This document shows, in pieces, positions 12,537 through 25,523 of a DNA stretch of 64,000 nucleotides. A program made the translations under genes and the position numbers. Position 1 is the first letter of the stretch. The number at the start of each line of letters is the position of its first letter. The notes beneath the pieces are model-generated. The model was not told the DNA's origin and did not search any database. It saw only the letters and a program-made list of their open reading frames with translations. Source of the DNA: Nissolia schottii (lineage: Eukaryota > Streptophyta > Magnoliopsida > Fabales > Fabaceae); the NCBI GenBank assembly GCA_003254905.1, contig QANU01025285.1, positions 325,112 through 389,111 of the forward strand, in the 5' to 3' direction.

Positions 12537-15146
12537 GTAGTACCTTTATCCTTATTTTTCAAAAAAATTTCGTACTACTTATCCATAATATAACGCACAC
12601 GTGATATTTCGGGCACCAGCCCTTTCTCCATATCCTCCTTGGTTAAAAAAGTTAGTAGCGTTTTATACGCGGCGAGAGGCCTGATTTCCTCTATGGTTTG
12701 TCAAGCAGTCCCCAGAACACGAGTTTCCACATTCAGAATCTCTTCCAGCTCTGCATCCTATACCCCTTGTATCTTTTCCACCTTCTCATGTGGTATAGCC
12801 CCTTTTGGATTGTAGTTTCCTACAGCACCATGATCCAATTTCTCTGTATTCTTTGCAACCCCGTGTGTATTTGCAAGAAACGCATCTTCAACAATTTTTA
12901 AAATCAATTTCCATATAAAAAAAATCAATATTTGCACGGTGGTTCGTCACTTTCTGGTGGACTAACTGCTTACTGCTAGACCAAACATCAATTGATTGCT
13001 ATGTTGAGAATTATTTCCATTTAAATTTTTTATTATTTTTATTTCAAGTTTTTAAAGTTATTGGATGTATGTAGATATCCTTTGACAATATCATTGATAT
13101 TAGGTTGGAAAATTTTCTAAAATTTTTCATTAGAGTTTGATTTTATTTTTTTTGATTATTTTTTTAATGATGTTTTGTATATTCATAGGTACCCATTTAT
13201 TCATAGAGTACTAAGAAACAAGTACTCATACGAGGATATGATGCATTTTCATCTATGGGAGACTATCGCCTTCTCCCACTCCGCCTCATTGTCATTTCTA
13301 ATTGTGCACTATTTTTTGAATATATTCTTTAAAATTTTGTCGCTGCAATAAACTACAAAAAATATCAAACTGATTTAATAATTTTAATTCTTTAATTCAA
13401 CAATTGTTTTATGGGATTTCTGGTAAAAAAAAAAAAACAAATTAAAAACCTTTAACCATAAAATGTGGTTCAAAGTCTCAATTCGAAAAATTGAACCGAA
13501 TTCTCTTTGTTAAGTGAGTTCTAGGCTAAGAACAAGTTTGTTGGAAAATATGATTTCAAATAGCAAGAACTCAAAACTTAGAATTGTGCACGAAACAACC
13601 AAAGTATTCCAGAAGATTAGATATGATGAACAACTTTGATTAAGTAAATTTGATAAAAATGTATGTGAGAGTTACAATGTAAATTCAAGCAAACAAGAAA
13701 GAAATTGATTTAATCCTATGAAATTTAAAGAATAGAGAGCAAATAAATAGAAAATTACTGAATTTTCTCTGTATTGTATAAATGTGTGTCGTGATGGCTT
13801 GAATGTGTGAGAGGGGTTACTAAGTATGAAATATGGGTTTCAACTACACCCATCATGCCTATTTATAGGGAATTTGAGCTTCTCACATGGTTTGACATGT
13901 GTCTTCAAGCGGTTGGCAACTTTGACATGCACTCCATGTTGTCGCCAGGTAACTTCTCCTTTTAAATTTGAACTCTACCGTTAACTATTGATCGTCCTTG
14001 TTGCCATTGGCCTTGCTCCCTTACAGATTGTCCCTATGATAACTTGTCCCTATGATAACCTTGATCCAAACACTAGTCCTCTTTTCACTCGTCACTTGAA
14101 TGAGTCTCTCTCGTTGAGACTGTACCTCTTTGTAAAATGAAATGATTTCAAATGGCTTTCATGAACCAACCCCTTTTACTCGCCCACTGCTCTCTAAATA
14201 GGTTGCTTCTGACTATTCCCCCTCCACATCCAAAATGAGTTGCTTCTGGAGTAACTTTACAATTTTACCCTCAAAAGATGTGCCCAAGTGACCTTTTAGT
14301 TAGCTTGGTTAATTTTTAGTATAACAACGATATGACTAAAATTTATTTTGAAGTCATATAATTTTTTTGCTAAATCAATATACTTTATATTTAAATTGTG
14401 TGATCTCGCGCATCACACGAGTGTACGTGTGTTCGTGCATGTATAATAGTTAAGAGTATCACTTAATTTAATTTTCACACTTAAAACTCTTTGTTCACTC
14501 TCTCTCATAACATAAAGTATCTTGTACATTTTATTCTCTCACCTTATCACCCCAGCTATTGATCTTATTTATAACCAAGGATCTTTAATTTTAGAGTCCT
14601 TATTTCAAGTCCTAACAAATTTTTCATATCTTAGCATGTTTGCCCATATCTTACTAAATTTATTAATATACTAACAAATTATTCAAATCAATAATTTAAA
14701 TATTCCAAAATCTATGGATAATCATCTTATGGATATATGCCTTAATAATATTCATAAATAAAATTAATTGCATTCCTATCAAGATAAATGCATGAGCCAA
14801 TTTTTTCAATTGGCTCAAAGAGTTACACTTACTCCACTCAATAAATTTTTATGGAGATTGAATTTAATTAATCCGACCATTGAATTGAAAATTTTTATCA
14901 AGTAAATTAAACTCATAGACATACAATTAAAAAATTAGTTGATTCTACATCTTTTTAATTTACTTTAACATATAATATAATTTAAAAATATGAGTAAATA
15001 TTGACTATTAGAATTCATATCTATTGTTGTCCAATTTTCTAAAAATTGGTATGTTTGATCTTTAATATAATATCATATAACTCAACATGTTAATATTGAG
15101 TAACGTAAGTGTACTATGACTTTACTCCTCAAGTTAATAGTTTTCA

Positions 15147-15194
<48 letters not shown>

Positions 15195-17343
15195 AGCCAT
15201 GATGGTTGACGCAATTGGTATAAGGAACCCTAGTACTCATCAAGCACTTTAACAAATTTGGCTTAGGCCACACTTCTTATCAACTACACTTAAAAGGTGT
15301 TTTTTATACGTAAAAATGAATATTTTATTGACAAAGGTAACATTTTATAATACTTTAGGTCATTCTCAATTCAAAAATCATACAAAGATGACACCTTAAT
15401 TTTAAAAGTGTACACTTTGTTAAAAGTAACATTTTATGATATTAGGCACATTTCTCAAGAATTTGTTGTAGACCCATTTTGTTGTGGTGAAGGATGTGAA
15501 TTCATATATTCTTGTTGGCAATATGAGAACTATTATGGTAAGCGATCTAAACGTATTATTGTAAATGCTCAAAAAACCTTGAAGCATGACCTAACTCAAT
15601 AGGATAACCGATGTTAAACCCACTCAAACTTTAGTCTAAAAAGATAAGGATATATACTTTAATATATGATTTTACCTTTTTCAAATTTTGATTATATAAT
15701 TTTTATAAAATTGATTAAAAGTGTATTACATTTTAATCATAAAGGGGAGGGGAATGTATATTTTGAAAATAGGGGAAAGAGTCATGTATTAAGGAAATGT
15801 CGTAACATAGGGAAATGTATTTTACTCTAAATTAAAACATATTTATTAAATAAGTATTAAAAATATGTAATATAATAATTTAATTTTATAATAATAATTT
15901 TGAATCATTAATAAAATATTGTACAGTTAATGTAACTATTGTCGTGATGCAGTTGATTACTTCAATTTAATTATTTTTTATTTACAAGACTCAAAACTGA
16001 GATCTCTAGTTAAGAAGCCAAGTTACCTACCATCTTGACTAACCCCACATTAGTATTTAATAATTTTTTTGATAGACTACAATTTAATACTATTTATTGA
16101 TGAAATTGACCAAAATTAGATATAGTTATGTATTTGGTTGACGATATTGAGTGTGTTTGTTTTAACTTTAAAATTGATTACATGACTTTTTCTTAAAACA
16201 CAATTAGATTTTTTTTTCTAACTTATGAAAAATATTAGAAAGTAAAATAATTTTTTTTATTGATTTCATTAAAGGAAATTTGATTAAATAATTGTAGATG
16301 TTATATTAAATTTTTAAATCATTAAATAAGGATTAAATAATCTTAATAAATATATTGTCATTAATATTATTGTATCAATTCAAAAAAATTCTCAAAGGTA
16401 AAATCATTCTAGTAATCTTGAATAAAGAATGATAAAATAATAAAAAATAACGAAAATATTAATTAAAAAGGTACTTTGTATGATGGATATTTTAGTAAAC
16501 TTACATGCAAATTCGAATTGATAAAATATTTTGGATATGTTTTGAAAATAGAGAATAGGGTTATGTAAAATTTTTTTTTTAAAAGTATTTATTAGGGGAG
16601 CATAACATAATTTGCTCTAGACTATTTTCTTATGTTATCATTTAATGGATGGTTGAGGTCTCATTTAATGAAATAATACTATGAAGTGTTAAACTCATTA
16701 ATGATATTTCACTTAACTATTAAATGTAATTAATAAAATTAATTTTAGCAAGTTAATTGAATTTTGTAAGCATCTAGCAAGTGATTCATTCCACGATAGT
16801 GTGTATAAAGAGAGTTTTGGTAGACAGAGATACACCCATTTCAGTGAACTCAAACTCTAGGAGGGATTACTACTGCTTTTGACATTGGATACGCTTTGTG
16901 AGAACTCAAAAAAAAAATGTAACTTTTGCATAATTTCATAAGAAATGTCTGCATTATGCGACCGCAAAATTGTTATTGCATCAATATTCGCAATTGCATC
17001 GCAATAACAATATTTGCAATCGCATCAATTGCATCTTTTTTTTTTTTATAATTCTTTACAAACATAATAACCCTAATGTAACTACAATTATATCAATTTA
17101 AAACCAACCACTAAATGCTACCTTAAAATATGAATTGGACAAAATATTTGAAAAATCTAATTTTACAAAATTTGGATAAAGAAAGGGAGTGGTCACTTAT
17201 TACTAAAGTAGTATAAATTATACATTTATTGCTAAAGTAGCATAAATTATAAAGAGTGAAGTCACCATAAATGCCTCCATATTCATAAGGAGAGAGAGCC
17301 GGTTCATGAACCTCGGTAGACCGCGCGCACCAACTTGTGTTCC
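10036..17343. other. Spacer between the two bZIP genes
   Basis: No gene seen. Starts with the 3' region of bZIP copy 1. Contains AT microsatellites near 10855-10895, 12467-12531 (with N at 12492) and 15152-15191. A degenerate tandem repeat lies at 11925-12090. A segment near 13750-13990 reads, on the minus strand, like a promoter or LTR with CTATAAATAGG. A poly-T-adjacent block at 16935-17035 is built of TGCGAT/ATTGCA words seen in some dispersed plant repeats. The rest is AT-rich and unassigned. Confidence 0.5.
11925..12090. repeat. Degenerate short tandem repeat (~34 bp)
   Basis: Variants of AAACCTATTTTTAAGTAGG / AGCCTACTTAAA recur about five times in a row with strong divergence. The unit length is approximate. 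Confidence 0.5.
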
Positions 17344-17351
17344 TATATAAG
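17344..17351 (+). promoter_or_regulatory. Candidate TATA box of bZIP copy 2
   Basis: TATATAAG lies 30 bp upstream of a possible 5'UTR splice donor (exon ending at 17381, then GTAAGA). An acceptor at 17510-17511 precedes ATG 17518, giving a 5'UTR intron of about 130 bp, as implied for copy 1. The leader would be very short if this is the TATA box; TATAAAG near 16806 is an alternative. Confidence 0.35.
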
Positions 17352-17517
17352 TATCCACAGAGAGCTAGTGACAATACCTACGTAAGAAGAAGGTTAGCCC
17401 CCATTTCTTTTCTCTTGTTAGAATTTTTCATGAATTGTGCAAATATAATTAAGCTTCTAATTAATTTCACGTTAATGCGTTTATGTCCGACTCATGATCT
17501 TTGTTTAACAGGGAAAA

Positions 17518-18229
17518 ATGGGAGACTGCTCAAAGAAAAAGATTGGCGGAGACTTGCCATCAGATCATCAAAAACCACCGAGGCCTGTGAGACCAATAGC
17601 AACTAGGCCCTTTCACAAGAGCGGTGCTTCATCGTTTAAACCATGGCATCCCTCTTGGGAGAAACATCTCGGCTTTGTAGGGTCAAGCAGTAGTACTGCA
17701 GCCAACACTACAAATCTCCACATGCACAATGCTGCTGCTGCAGTTGCTCCTACCATGCAACTTGTCATGGGTGGCAACGCTAGACAAGATGTGGATCGGA
17801 GGTTCAAACGGTATATATACTTGTGAATATACCTATCCGGTGTTTCTTTGGATTTTTTTTTTTTTTCGTTTTCCTTCGAGTTCAAAAACGTTTTATAATT
17901 ATAAGCTTCTTTAACTCGTCACGAAAAAGAATTATTAATTTTTCAAAATTAATCCGCTATAAATACGCTTGATTCCAAGTCGATCAATTGGACATTCGGT
18001 AGTCGTCATCTCCAACCCATCAGGCGTGGTATTCCAACGCTTAGAACCTAAGCGAGAACGTAACGCATTTGAGGTTTTCTTTGACAACTTTTGTTTGCAG
18101 AATGATGTCAAATCGGGCTTCAGCACAGAAATACAGAATGAAGAATGAAGCATATCTGACTAGTTTGAAAGTTGAAGCAAAATCTTGGGAGGTGAAACAT
18201 ATCATTAATGTTCTTTTATTTTGTTAACA

Positions 18230-18284
<55 letters not shown>

Positions 18285-19411
18285 TACGCACAATCACATA
18301 TGTATATAGTTACACCTAAAATAATTTTGAGATTTTGGTACGTAGAGTAAGATAGCCATTCTTGGCCAACAAATTGAAGCCATCAAGGATCAGAAACGGT
18401 CACTGAGTGTTGAGCAAACTAAATTGAACCTACAAATAGCAATTGCTGAAAGAGGCAAAATACTAAAAGAAGGTGACATGTCTAATTCTTTTTTTTTTTT
18501 CCTTTCTTCTCTCTATCTCTCGCATTAAACCTTTTATTAAGTGGAGTTTAATTTTTCAGTGGAGTTTGAGAAGAACAAATTGGAACTGATAAGGTTAACT
18601 GAACGCCAAGCAGAAAAACTGGCAGAAACAAGGGCAAGGGTGTTGAATATGGGTGCTGCTATTCAGCATATGTCCAGCTCAAACTTGGATCCTTCTGGCC
18701 TTGGACAGTACATTGGTTCAAGCTTAATTCAAGGTTTTGGATTATCTATGAAAAAAAAATTTAGTAATATTTAATTATATTTCTTAAATTTCTTGCCATC
18801 GATTATAAGAAGATTAATTGTTTTATGTCCAAATCTATTAATTAAAAATTATTTTAAGATGATGTAATTTTTTTTATGGTAAAAAGAAAATTGTTTTGAG
18901 AAAAATACTTAATTTCCCTCCTTTGAAAGATGCATTAATTACACTCTCTTAACTTCAAACATAAAAATGCATTGCTTTGTGATCCATATTTGTATTTTTT
19001 ATTACTATTGCTCTCCCTATCTCAAATTATGTGTCATTTTAGTTAAATGCAAAGATATTAAGAAACATAAAGTTAAGAGTAAATTAACAAGTAATTTTAT
19101 TTAATTACCCTTATTTAATTTTGATATAACACTATTTAACATTTTTTTTTTAAAAATAAATTAAGGACATACTTAAAAACTTAACAATAAATATTACTTA
19201 AAAAGGTAAGAGTGACAGATAATTTGGAATAAAAAAATTTCTGAAGTGGCAGAAAATTTGTATCCTTACCTTACTAACTTTGCCCTGTATACTAGTCCTT
19301 ATTAACTGAAGTTTAGGTTTAAAAACAGCCAACAAGGGAGCAGGAACATCAAGAATGCAAGTTGGTATAGGGCCACCAACCACAAAATCAAAGCCATGTG
19401 TGGATGATTAA
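17518..19411 (+). CDS. bZIP transcription factor, group E type, copy 2
   Basis: Predicted 255-residue paralogue of the copy at 137-10035, same strand, 7.5 kb downstream. Coding exons are 17518-17810, 18101-18191, 18346-18472, 18560-18733 and 19329-19411; exons 2 and 3 (91 and 127 nt) and all intron phases equal those of copy 1. The N-terminus is longer and differs (basic and proline-rich, then an Ala/His stretch). The basic region has FKR then NRASAQKYR (N102, R110); Tyr replaces the usual Ser/Cys before the invariant Arg. Heptad positions are L120, W127, L134, I141, L148, L155, A162. Exon 5 is inferred from the acceptor and from GAGTSRMQVGI, which lines up with GDGTTYMNMGI of copy 1. The protein then ends early, and a 40-codon open frame continues in another phase. 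Exons 1-4 are firm; exon 5 less so. Confidence 0.8.
18230..18285. repeat. TTA microsatellite in bZIP copy-2 intron 2
   Basis: A run of about eighteen TTA units with one GTA interruption, filling much of the 154-bp intron 18192-18345. Confidence 0.9.
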
Positions 19412-20951
19412 TCGAGGACCAGTTTATGAGGGTCAGGTGTGGAGTGTTGATCAGGCTAATGGACAAAGCTCAACTCCATATCGAAGAATTGTAAAGTCGG
19501 AACCAAGGGTCTTTTGACAGAGAAATTATTAGGGGCTCATGTAGTTTCAGGTGAGATTGTGCTATTACGATTTTTAGAGTGACATTTCAATTACATGTGT
19601 AGTTAGTGGTGGATTTTGCTACAACATGTGAAGTTAAAGTATCACTCCAAAAGCGATCAGAACACAATTTTACGGTGATCCAAGACTATCCAATAATTTC
19701 TTCTATTGATATGGCGGGATACTTGCAATGCGGAAAACTTTTATTATATAAGCTAAAAGAACTCAAGTTAGCTTCAATTTGTTTATGTTATATTTCAGCT
19801 TTGGGATTCGTCAAACTTTAAATTGGGTGCCTTGTTGCACCATATGTTATCTACTTTTGTGTGGATTTTGTGTTATGTAGAAGCTAACAAAAACTCAAGT
19901 TAGCTTCAGTTTGTATTTTAAGTTTGGACTTCATCTAGTTATTAAATATCTCTACTCCCCTTTGTTTTGAGGGTATGAGCCTCTTATCTATTGCGTGGTT
20001 TGAGAATTTTGATTGTAGAGTTGTTTTGCACTTCTAAGTTTCTTCTAAAAATCCTAGTAAGTGGCCTAAAGATCATACATTTGCAGAGAATATATTTTTT
20101 TTGGATAGGAGATGGAAATAAAAGAGGTAAGCCCTTGGGTTTTTGGGAGTTAAGTCATAAAGTCTCTTGTGGCCTTGAGGTGAGATTTTTGTTATTGCAA
20201 ATGCATGTCTTCTCTTTAAGTTATGGTGGATATTTTCTTATGTTCTTTTGGAGAAAAAAAAAGTTGTATGCTCTGCTCATAAACTAGATGATAAATTAAT
20301 TACGATGTTTGGAATTTTGATGGAATGAAAAAACAAAAATTCTCTAAAGTGTTTAGAGAGTAAAATGAGTGTTTTCAACAATAAATCAATAAAATAAAAA
20401 ATGAATTTCATCATTCACTCTACTAATCTAATGGTGAACACTATCATTTCACTGTCTAAAGTAAAATTCTCCATTTAAAAAATCTTTTCTCAAAAAGAAA
20501 TTGAAGGATTGTGGGTACAAATTACTAATTTGGCTTGATATATAGACCTGAAATTATTGATTCTTCGGCTAGAAGCATTGAGAAACTTTGGCAGTAACAA
20601 TGCTCTCTTTCGGCATCATGCAGAGATACATTATGAAACACTTGAAAACAAATTCCTTAGGTTCTATTATGTCTCTAATAAGAAAACAGAATCATATTAC
20701 TGATCATGTCTCTAATTAAAATCCTACAGGAGCAGCATATCAAACTTAGTGAGGAAATAGCCATTGCCCTATTCATGATGATCTGGGACCATCTCTTGCA
20801 CCTTAGTACCTCCCTTCGCAACCATAACCTCGCTGTCGCCACTCTCACGCTCCTTCTCTCTCATCCATATAGTCACATCGATTGACATCATTTTATTTCG
20901 TTCTAATGCTTTGTTGTTAGGAATATTAGTGTTTTAGACATGTGCAATGCG

Positions 20952-20997
<46 letters not shown>

Positions 20998-21491
20998 AAT
21001 ATTTATAATAAAAGTTGTGTAATAAAAGAAAATGGCATTGTCTAAGTTACACCCTATAAGTTTGGGTGCACCATATAATTTTTGACCAACTATGCACCAA
21101 ATTTTTAATGGTTGAAATTAAAATAGATTATTGGTTGAATAAATACTTGTTATGCACTTTAGCCACTCCTCTATACAATCAAATTCATTCTCAGCCGTGT
21201 ATTTATTCCCTGTTTCCACCGCCTGCTCACCCGACGGCTAACCCCATACTACATCCCCGATTTTAGCCCTACCATCTCCCCCTCACCATTGACTGCCACC
21301 ACTTCCTACGGCGCTTGCGGCTGGTTTGGTAAGGTTGAAGATCTCACCATCAACATCTACGTTTTCTTGAATCGACGCTTCCAGATCTGCTCACCCACAC
21401 ACAAATTTGGGCCTTCGGATCCAACACTTCCGCCACCAACCACCACTGTCACCTCCTCTCCTTTGCCCTCTCCTCCCCAACCCTCCTTTCC
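19412..21491. other. Spacer downstream of bZIP copy 2
   Basis: Probable 3'UTR followed by unassigned sequence. ACTCAAGTTAGCTTCA occurs twice (about 19760 and 19892), 132 bp apart. A TA/AAT microsatellite lies at about 20956-21003. 21180-21480 is C-rich and proline-coding in one frame; I do not call a gene there. Confidence 0.4.
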
Positions 21492-21690
21492 CACTACAAG
21501 AAAAAAGCTCATTACGGTCGAAGTTACCGCATATTTTTTCTCGATTACCGTCAAATTTTTTGCTTTTCGTCGAACTTACCGTCGGCAAAAGGACTAACGA
21601 TAATAGCCTTGATGGTAACTTATTATCGTCAGAATTATACGGTGACGGTAATGAGTGTCGGTGTCGACCGACACTAATGGAAAAAACAAT
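21492..21690 (+). mobile_element. CACTA (En/Spm)-like transposon terminus
   Basis: Starts with CACTACAAGAAAAAAG, the typical terminal motif of plant CACTA elements, and is followed within 200 bp by several TTACCGTC-like words in both orientations, as expected for subterminal repeats. No matching opposite terminus (ending TTGTAGTG) was noticed in the window. The inner edge is unclear and meets a copia fragment near 21714. Confidence 0.5.
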
Positions 21691-21713
21691 AAGGCAAAGA
21701 TGATTGAAATATA

Positions 21714-23130
21714 AGGGACCTAGCAACATTGAGAATGTGCTTGTGTTTTCTTTCAACTATGTCATTCTGCTGGGGTGTCTCAACACATGTAGTTTGATGA
21801 ATGGTTCCTTTTGAACTAAACAATTTAGTTTGAGCAAACTCTGCCCCATTGTCTGTTCTTATTGCTTTAACACTTTAAATTGGTTTTTTGCAAAAACCAC
21901 AAAAACCTACATTAACTAAGATGCTTTAGATTTGTGTTTCGTATGCCTAGTTTTGTCATCTACAATAGTCAAAAATTACTTATGACCACCTGTGGATGGT
22001 GCAGCTAAGGGGCCCCATATATCCATGTGCACTAGATCAAAAACATGTAGAGATTCAGTTAGACTTGAAGCAAAAGACATTTTTCTTTGTTTGGCACAGT
22101 GGCATGAGTCACAAGGATCAATTCTGTCACTACACTTGATAAAAGGAAATTTAGTATGCAATACGTGAATCCTATCTCTAGAAGGATGTCCTAGTACAAA
22201 ATGCCACAATGGAAATGTGTATGATGTTGAAAGTTGTCTTTCATCTACAGAATCAGACGTGGTTGCTAGATTGGGACTGGTGAGTATGTTGTTGGCTGAA
22301 GTAAGTTGATTCCTCATTAAGGGACAATCCATTATATACAGACCTCTCTCCAAATTAACTATACCAATCGTCTTCAACTGGGGTCCTGTATGAAACAACA
22401 CTTATCATTAATCAACACTGTGCATTTCAAGGATGTGATGAGTTTAGTTAAGTACAAGTCATTTGAAAATATCATAATCCTTGAAATGTTCACTTGGGTG
22501 AAAGTTCCATCATTTAATCTCACTGATATTGGATTGATTGTGTGATATGTGTGAAAGACATTGAGAGAATAACACACATGGTCTATAGCACTAGTGTCTA
22601 TCACCAATGCCTTGGCTTATGGGAGACTAAGGATAAAATTGTAGGTATACCTGATGGATTTGACACTGAGGTGTTATTTGGTTAATGCTATGGGGAATAT
22701 GTGAAGACTGTTGTTGTAGGAGAGCTAGCAATGCTTTCTTCTGCTCTTGAATAAAAACCAATTCTGCATTCTCCTTTCCTGCATCCTGATTCTGACCATC
22801 AGTATTGCTGATTTCATCAAAGCAGTGGCAATAGTGATGTTATTGGCTATTCTTTCTCTATATTGCTTGAGTAGGTGAGGATATTTTTTAAAACATATAT
22901 CAATAGGATGTCCTATTTTTCCACAAAAGTTGCAAGTAATGTTTGGATCATAGTATGTTTTGTTAGCACCTCTACCAGTGACATTCTTGCCACCTCCATT
23001 TCTTCCCCCTCTGCCTCTAGACTTTCCTCTTCCACTTCCAGAGCTAGAAGTAGCTCATGATCCTGAATTTTGTACTGACTTGTGAGAAGTAGCTGGAAGC
23101 TCTGTAACTAACTTAACAGAACCCATAGCA
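21714..23130 (-). mobile_element. Decayed Ty1/copia retrotransposon, gag to integrase
   Basis: On the minus strand, in order from 23130: Arg/Gly/Ser-rich end of gag; a CCHC zinc knuckle CNFCGKIGHPIDIC (22934-22893); a protease-like start VIDTSAIDHVC near 22600; a GAG-pre-integrase domain with LWHFVLGHPS and CDSCHCAKQRK (about 22220-22080); FDLVHMDIWGP of the integrase; RTDNGAEF and [14 protein letters not shown] (about 21860-21730). Stops and frame changes interrupt it, and the reverse transcriptase and RNase H, which follow integrase in copia, are missing. No LTRs were identified. The protease aspartate motif reads DTS instead of DTG or DSG. Confidence 0.85.
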
Positions 23131-25523
23131 GCCCACGTGCATCATAACAACCACCATGTGCACTACAATCGTTCATAACTGCCAGTAAAGATCATAACGG
23201 CTTTGACCAATTTTCCCTTGCTCTTCAATCAATTCTCAGTTGAACAACCCCGGTCACATTGCCATCGCTCATTTTTGGTGACAGCCCCACTATTTTTTTT
23301 TCTTTTTCATTATATAAAAGGTTTAGATCTATTAGATCTAGATATTAGTTATCTAGATTTGTCATTTTTTGTAATGACTTTTCTTTTATTTTCGTTATCA
23401 TCTTTGTGGTTGTGTAAGTCCACTTTATGATTATTTTGATTTTCTTCTTTCTTTTGAAGAGTATTGCATGTGAGAAATATGTTCATATTTATAACGAAAG
23501 AGAATGTAATACATCTTTTAGACTGTAGCATTTTTTGTATGGTCCCCAATATGAAAAATGTTTGGGCATCGACAATTTTTGGATAAGTGACAAAGTTATA
23601 AATTGAATTAGTTCAATTCATAAGTGGCGTTAAACTTTTTTTTTAACAAAACTTTTTATTCTTGTAAAAAAAATACTAGTTACGCTAAATTACGATTAAT
23701 GTAAACTAGGTAGAAGGGCCTTGACATGTTGTCTAGCCAATTTCCACCTCTTGCTATTCATATTACTTATCCTTTAATTTAAATCTCACTATGACATAAA
23801 AAAAACTTAGATAATCTCACATGCTTAATGTGAGAACTAAACTAATAAAAATCTCTTTTTTCTCTTTTTTGTCGAGTTAATATTGAAGTTAGTCTCTGAA
23901 AAATATTTTAGTGTTTAATTTGGTTGTTGAAAAAAAATTAAAGTATAAATTTAGTTTTTATTATAAAAAAAATTAGAGCCAACTTAGTCGTTATGTGTCT
24001 AATTTTTTTTTAAGGACTAATGTGTACAACAAAAAAAAATTTAGAAACTAAATTGGTATTGAAAAAAATTTTCAGACTAAATTAACACTTTAATTTTTTT
24101 TAAAGAAACCAACATATGCCTAAGACATTTCTCGGGACTAATTTGAGTAACTCCTTTATGTCAAATTAAGATCGTTTGGTATCTTTTCCCATTTTCTAAT
24201 GTTATTAAATGAATTAATATCCAAGTTGAAATTAAAAAATGTCTTCATGTCTAACTTAGTTTAACCAAAATTAAAATATCAATTTAATTCATGATTTATT
24301 TTTAAGGTCAACTTAGTACTTAAAATTAATTAAAGTATCACAATAATTTTTGAAAAAATTTTTAAAAAAATTAAATTGACTCCAATTTTTTTTAAAAAAA
24401 ACTAAGTTAACACCTTAATTTTTTAAAAAACAAGTTGAGAACTTATATGTTTCAAGGGAGATTAATTCGATATTAAACGGTGAGGACTGTGTAGTTCCGA
24501 TTAGTACACGTGTTCTCTCACCGTTAATAGCTCCCTAGCCTTTTCCTTTTGCAAATTGTAAGTTACGGTGGCTTTGTCTTGGTTTGGTGGCAAAACAATC
24601 ACACGCCAACCCCAACCTTTTATAAAATTCCCCTTAATTTTCATGTGTTGAATTTTTTAATTTTGGACTAAACCCTATAATTGATTACTCACAATTTTTA
24701 AATTAGTCAAATTAGTATTCACAAAAATAAACACGACTTTAACTTCTCATAATATGAATGAATTTTTAAATTAGTCTCTTACAATTTTTAAATTAAACAT
24801 ATTCAAAAACTTTAAATATTATTTTAACTTAAAATATTATTCACAAGAACAAGTTAAAATTTAGAGTTTAATGAGGAGGTTTATTAGTTCAATTTTTAAA
24901 ATTATGAGTGATTAAAGTAATATTTATTTTTGTGAATAACCAATTTATTCAAATTAAAATTTGAAAGAGACAAATTTAAAAGCTTAGGCATATTTATTAA
25001 AAACTAAAGTGGCGTCTAATCACCCATTTATTCGATTTAAAAATTTTGAAGAATGAATTTAACCGCTTACTCTTAATTTTTCTGTGGCAATAACTATAGC
25101 TCCTTGAGTTTCTTGTGTTGAATTTTTTAATAATTTCTTTTTCTACGGCAATAAATATTGCCTCTCAATTTTCTTATATCTTTCGTCAAAGTCACTTTCT
25201 TCCTTCATAGTTGGATGGATTAAATTTGAACAGCACCTTGTTTGGCTGCTGAGAAATTGTGGGAGAAAAAGAAACACCCTGTTATTTTTCTTTCTTTCTT
25301 TCTTTTCTTATAGTTTCCGGTCCTGAATTTTGACTTCAGTTCACTCAAACCCAGAAACAAAGATTCAATCTTTTTCCCGGTTTACTCATAATTTCTCATG
25401 TGATGGGAGTGAATGGAACCTTCTCTGTTCCACTGAACTGAATCTGTTGAATTAGAGAGAGAGAGAAAGAGAGAAAATTTGGGGTATAGAGAGAAACCCT
25501 TGTGAAGAAGATTAAAGAAAAAA
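23131..25523. other. Spacer and promoter region upstream of the PPR-like gene
   Basis: AT-rich, no gene seen. 23880-24440 has many diverged GACTAAATT/AATTTAGTC-type words in both orientations, typical of decayed TIR elements. An inverted repeat at 24691-24965 is listed separately. A GA-rich tract at 25455-25477 lies in the likely 5'UTR of the gene at 25524. Confidence 0.5.
24691..24965. repeat. Inverted-repeat (MITE-like) segment
   Basis: Arms 24691-24750 and 24901-24965 are imperfect inverted copies; both contain TATTCACAAAAATAAA or its complement. Ends and target duplication were not resolved. Confidence 0.5.

Noticed and set aside
15195-15270. Possible tRNA-derived SINE (TTGGTATAAGG word)
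   Set aside because: Only an A-box-like word is visible; no B box or target duplication was found.
21289-21756. Open frames up to 121 codons on both strands
   Set aside because: C/T-biased sequence crossing a CACTA-like terminus; no family resemblance and no splice or start context.
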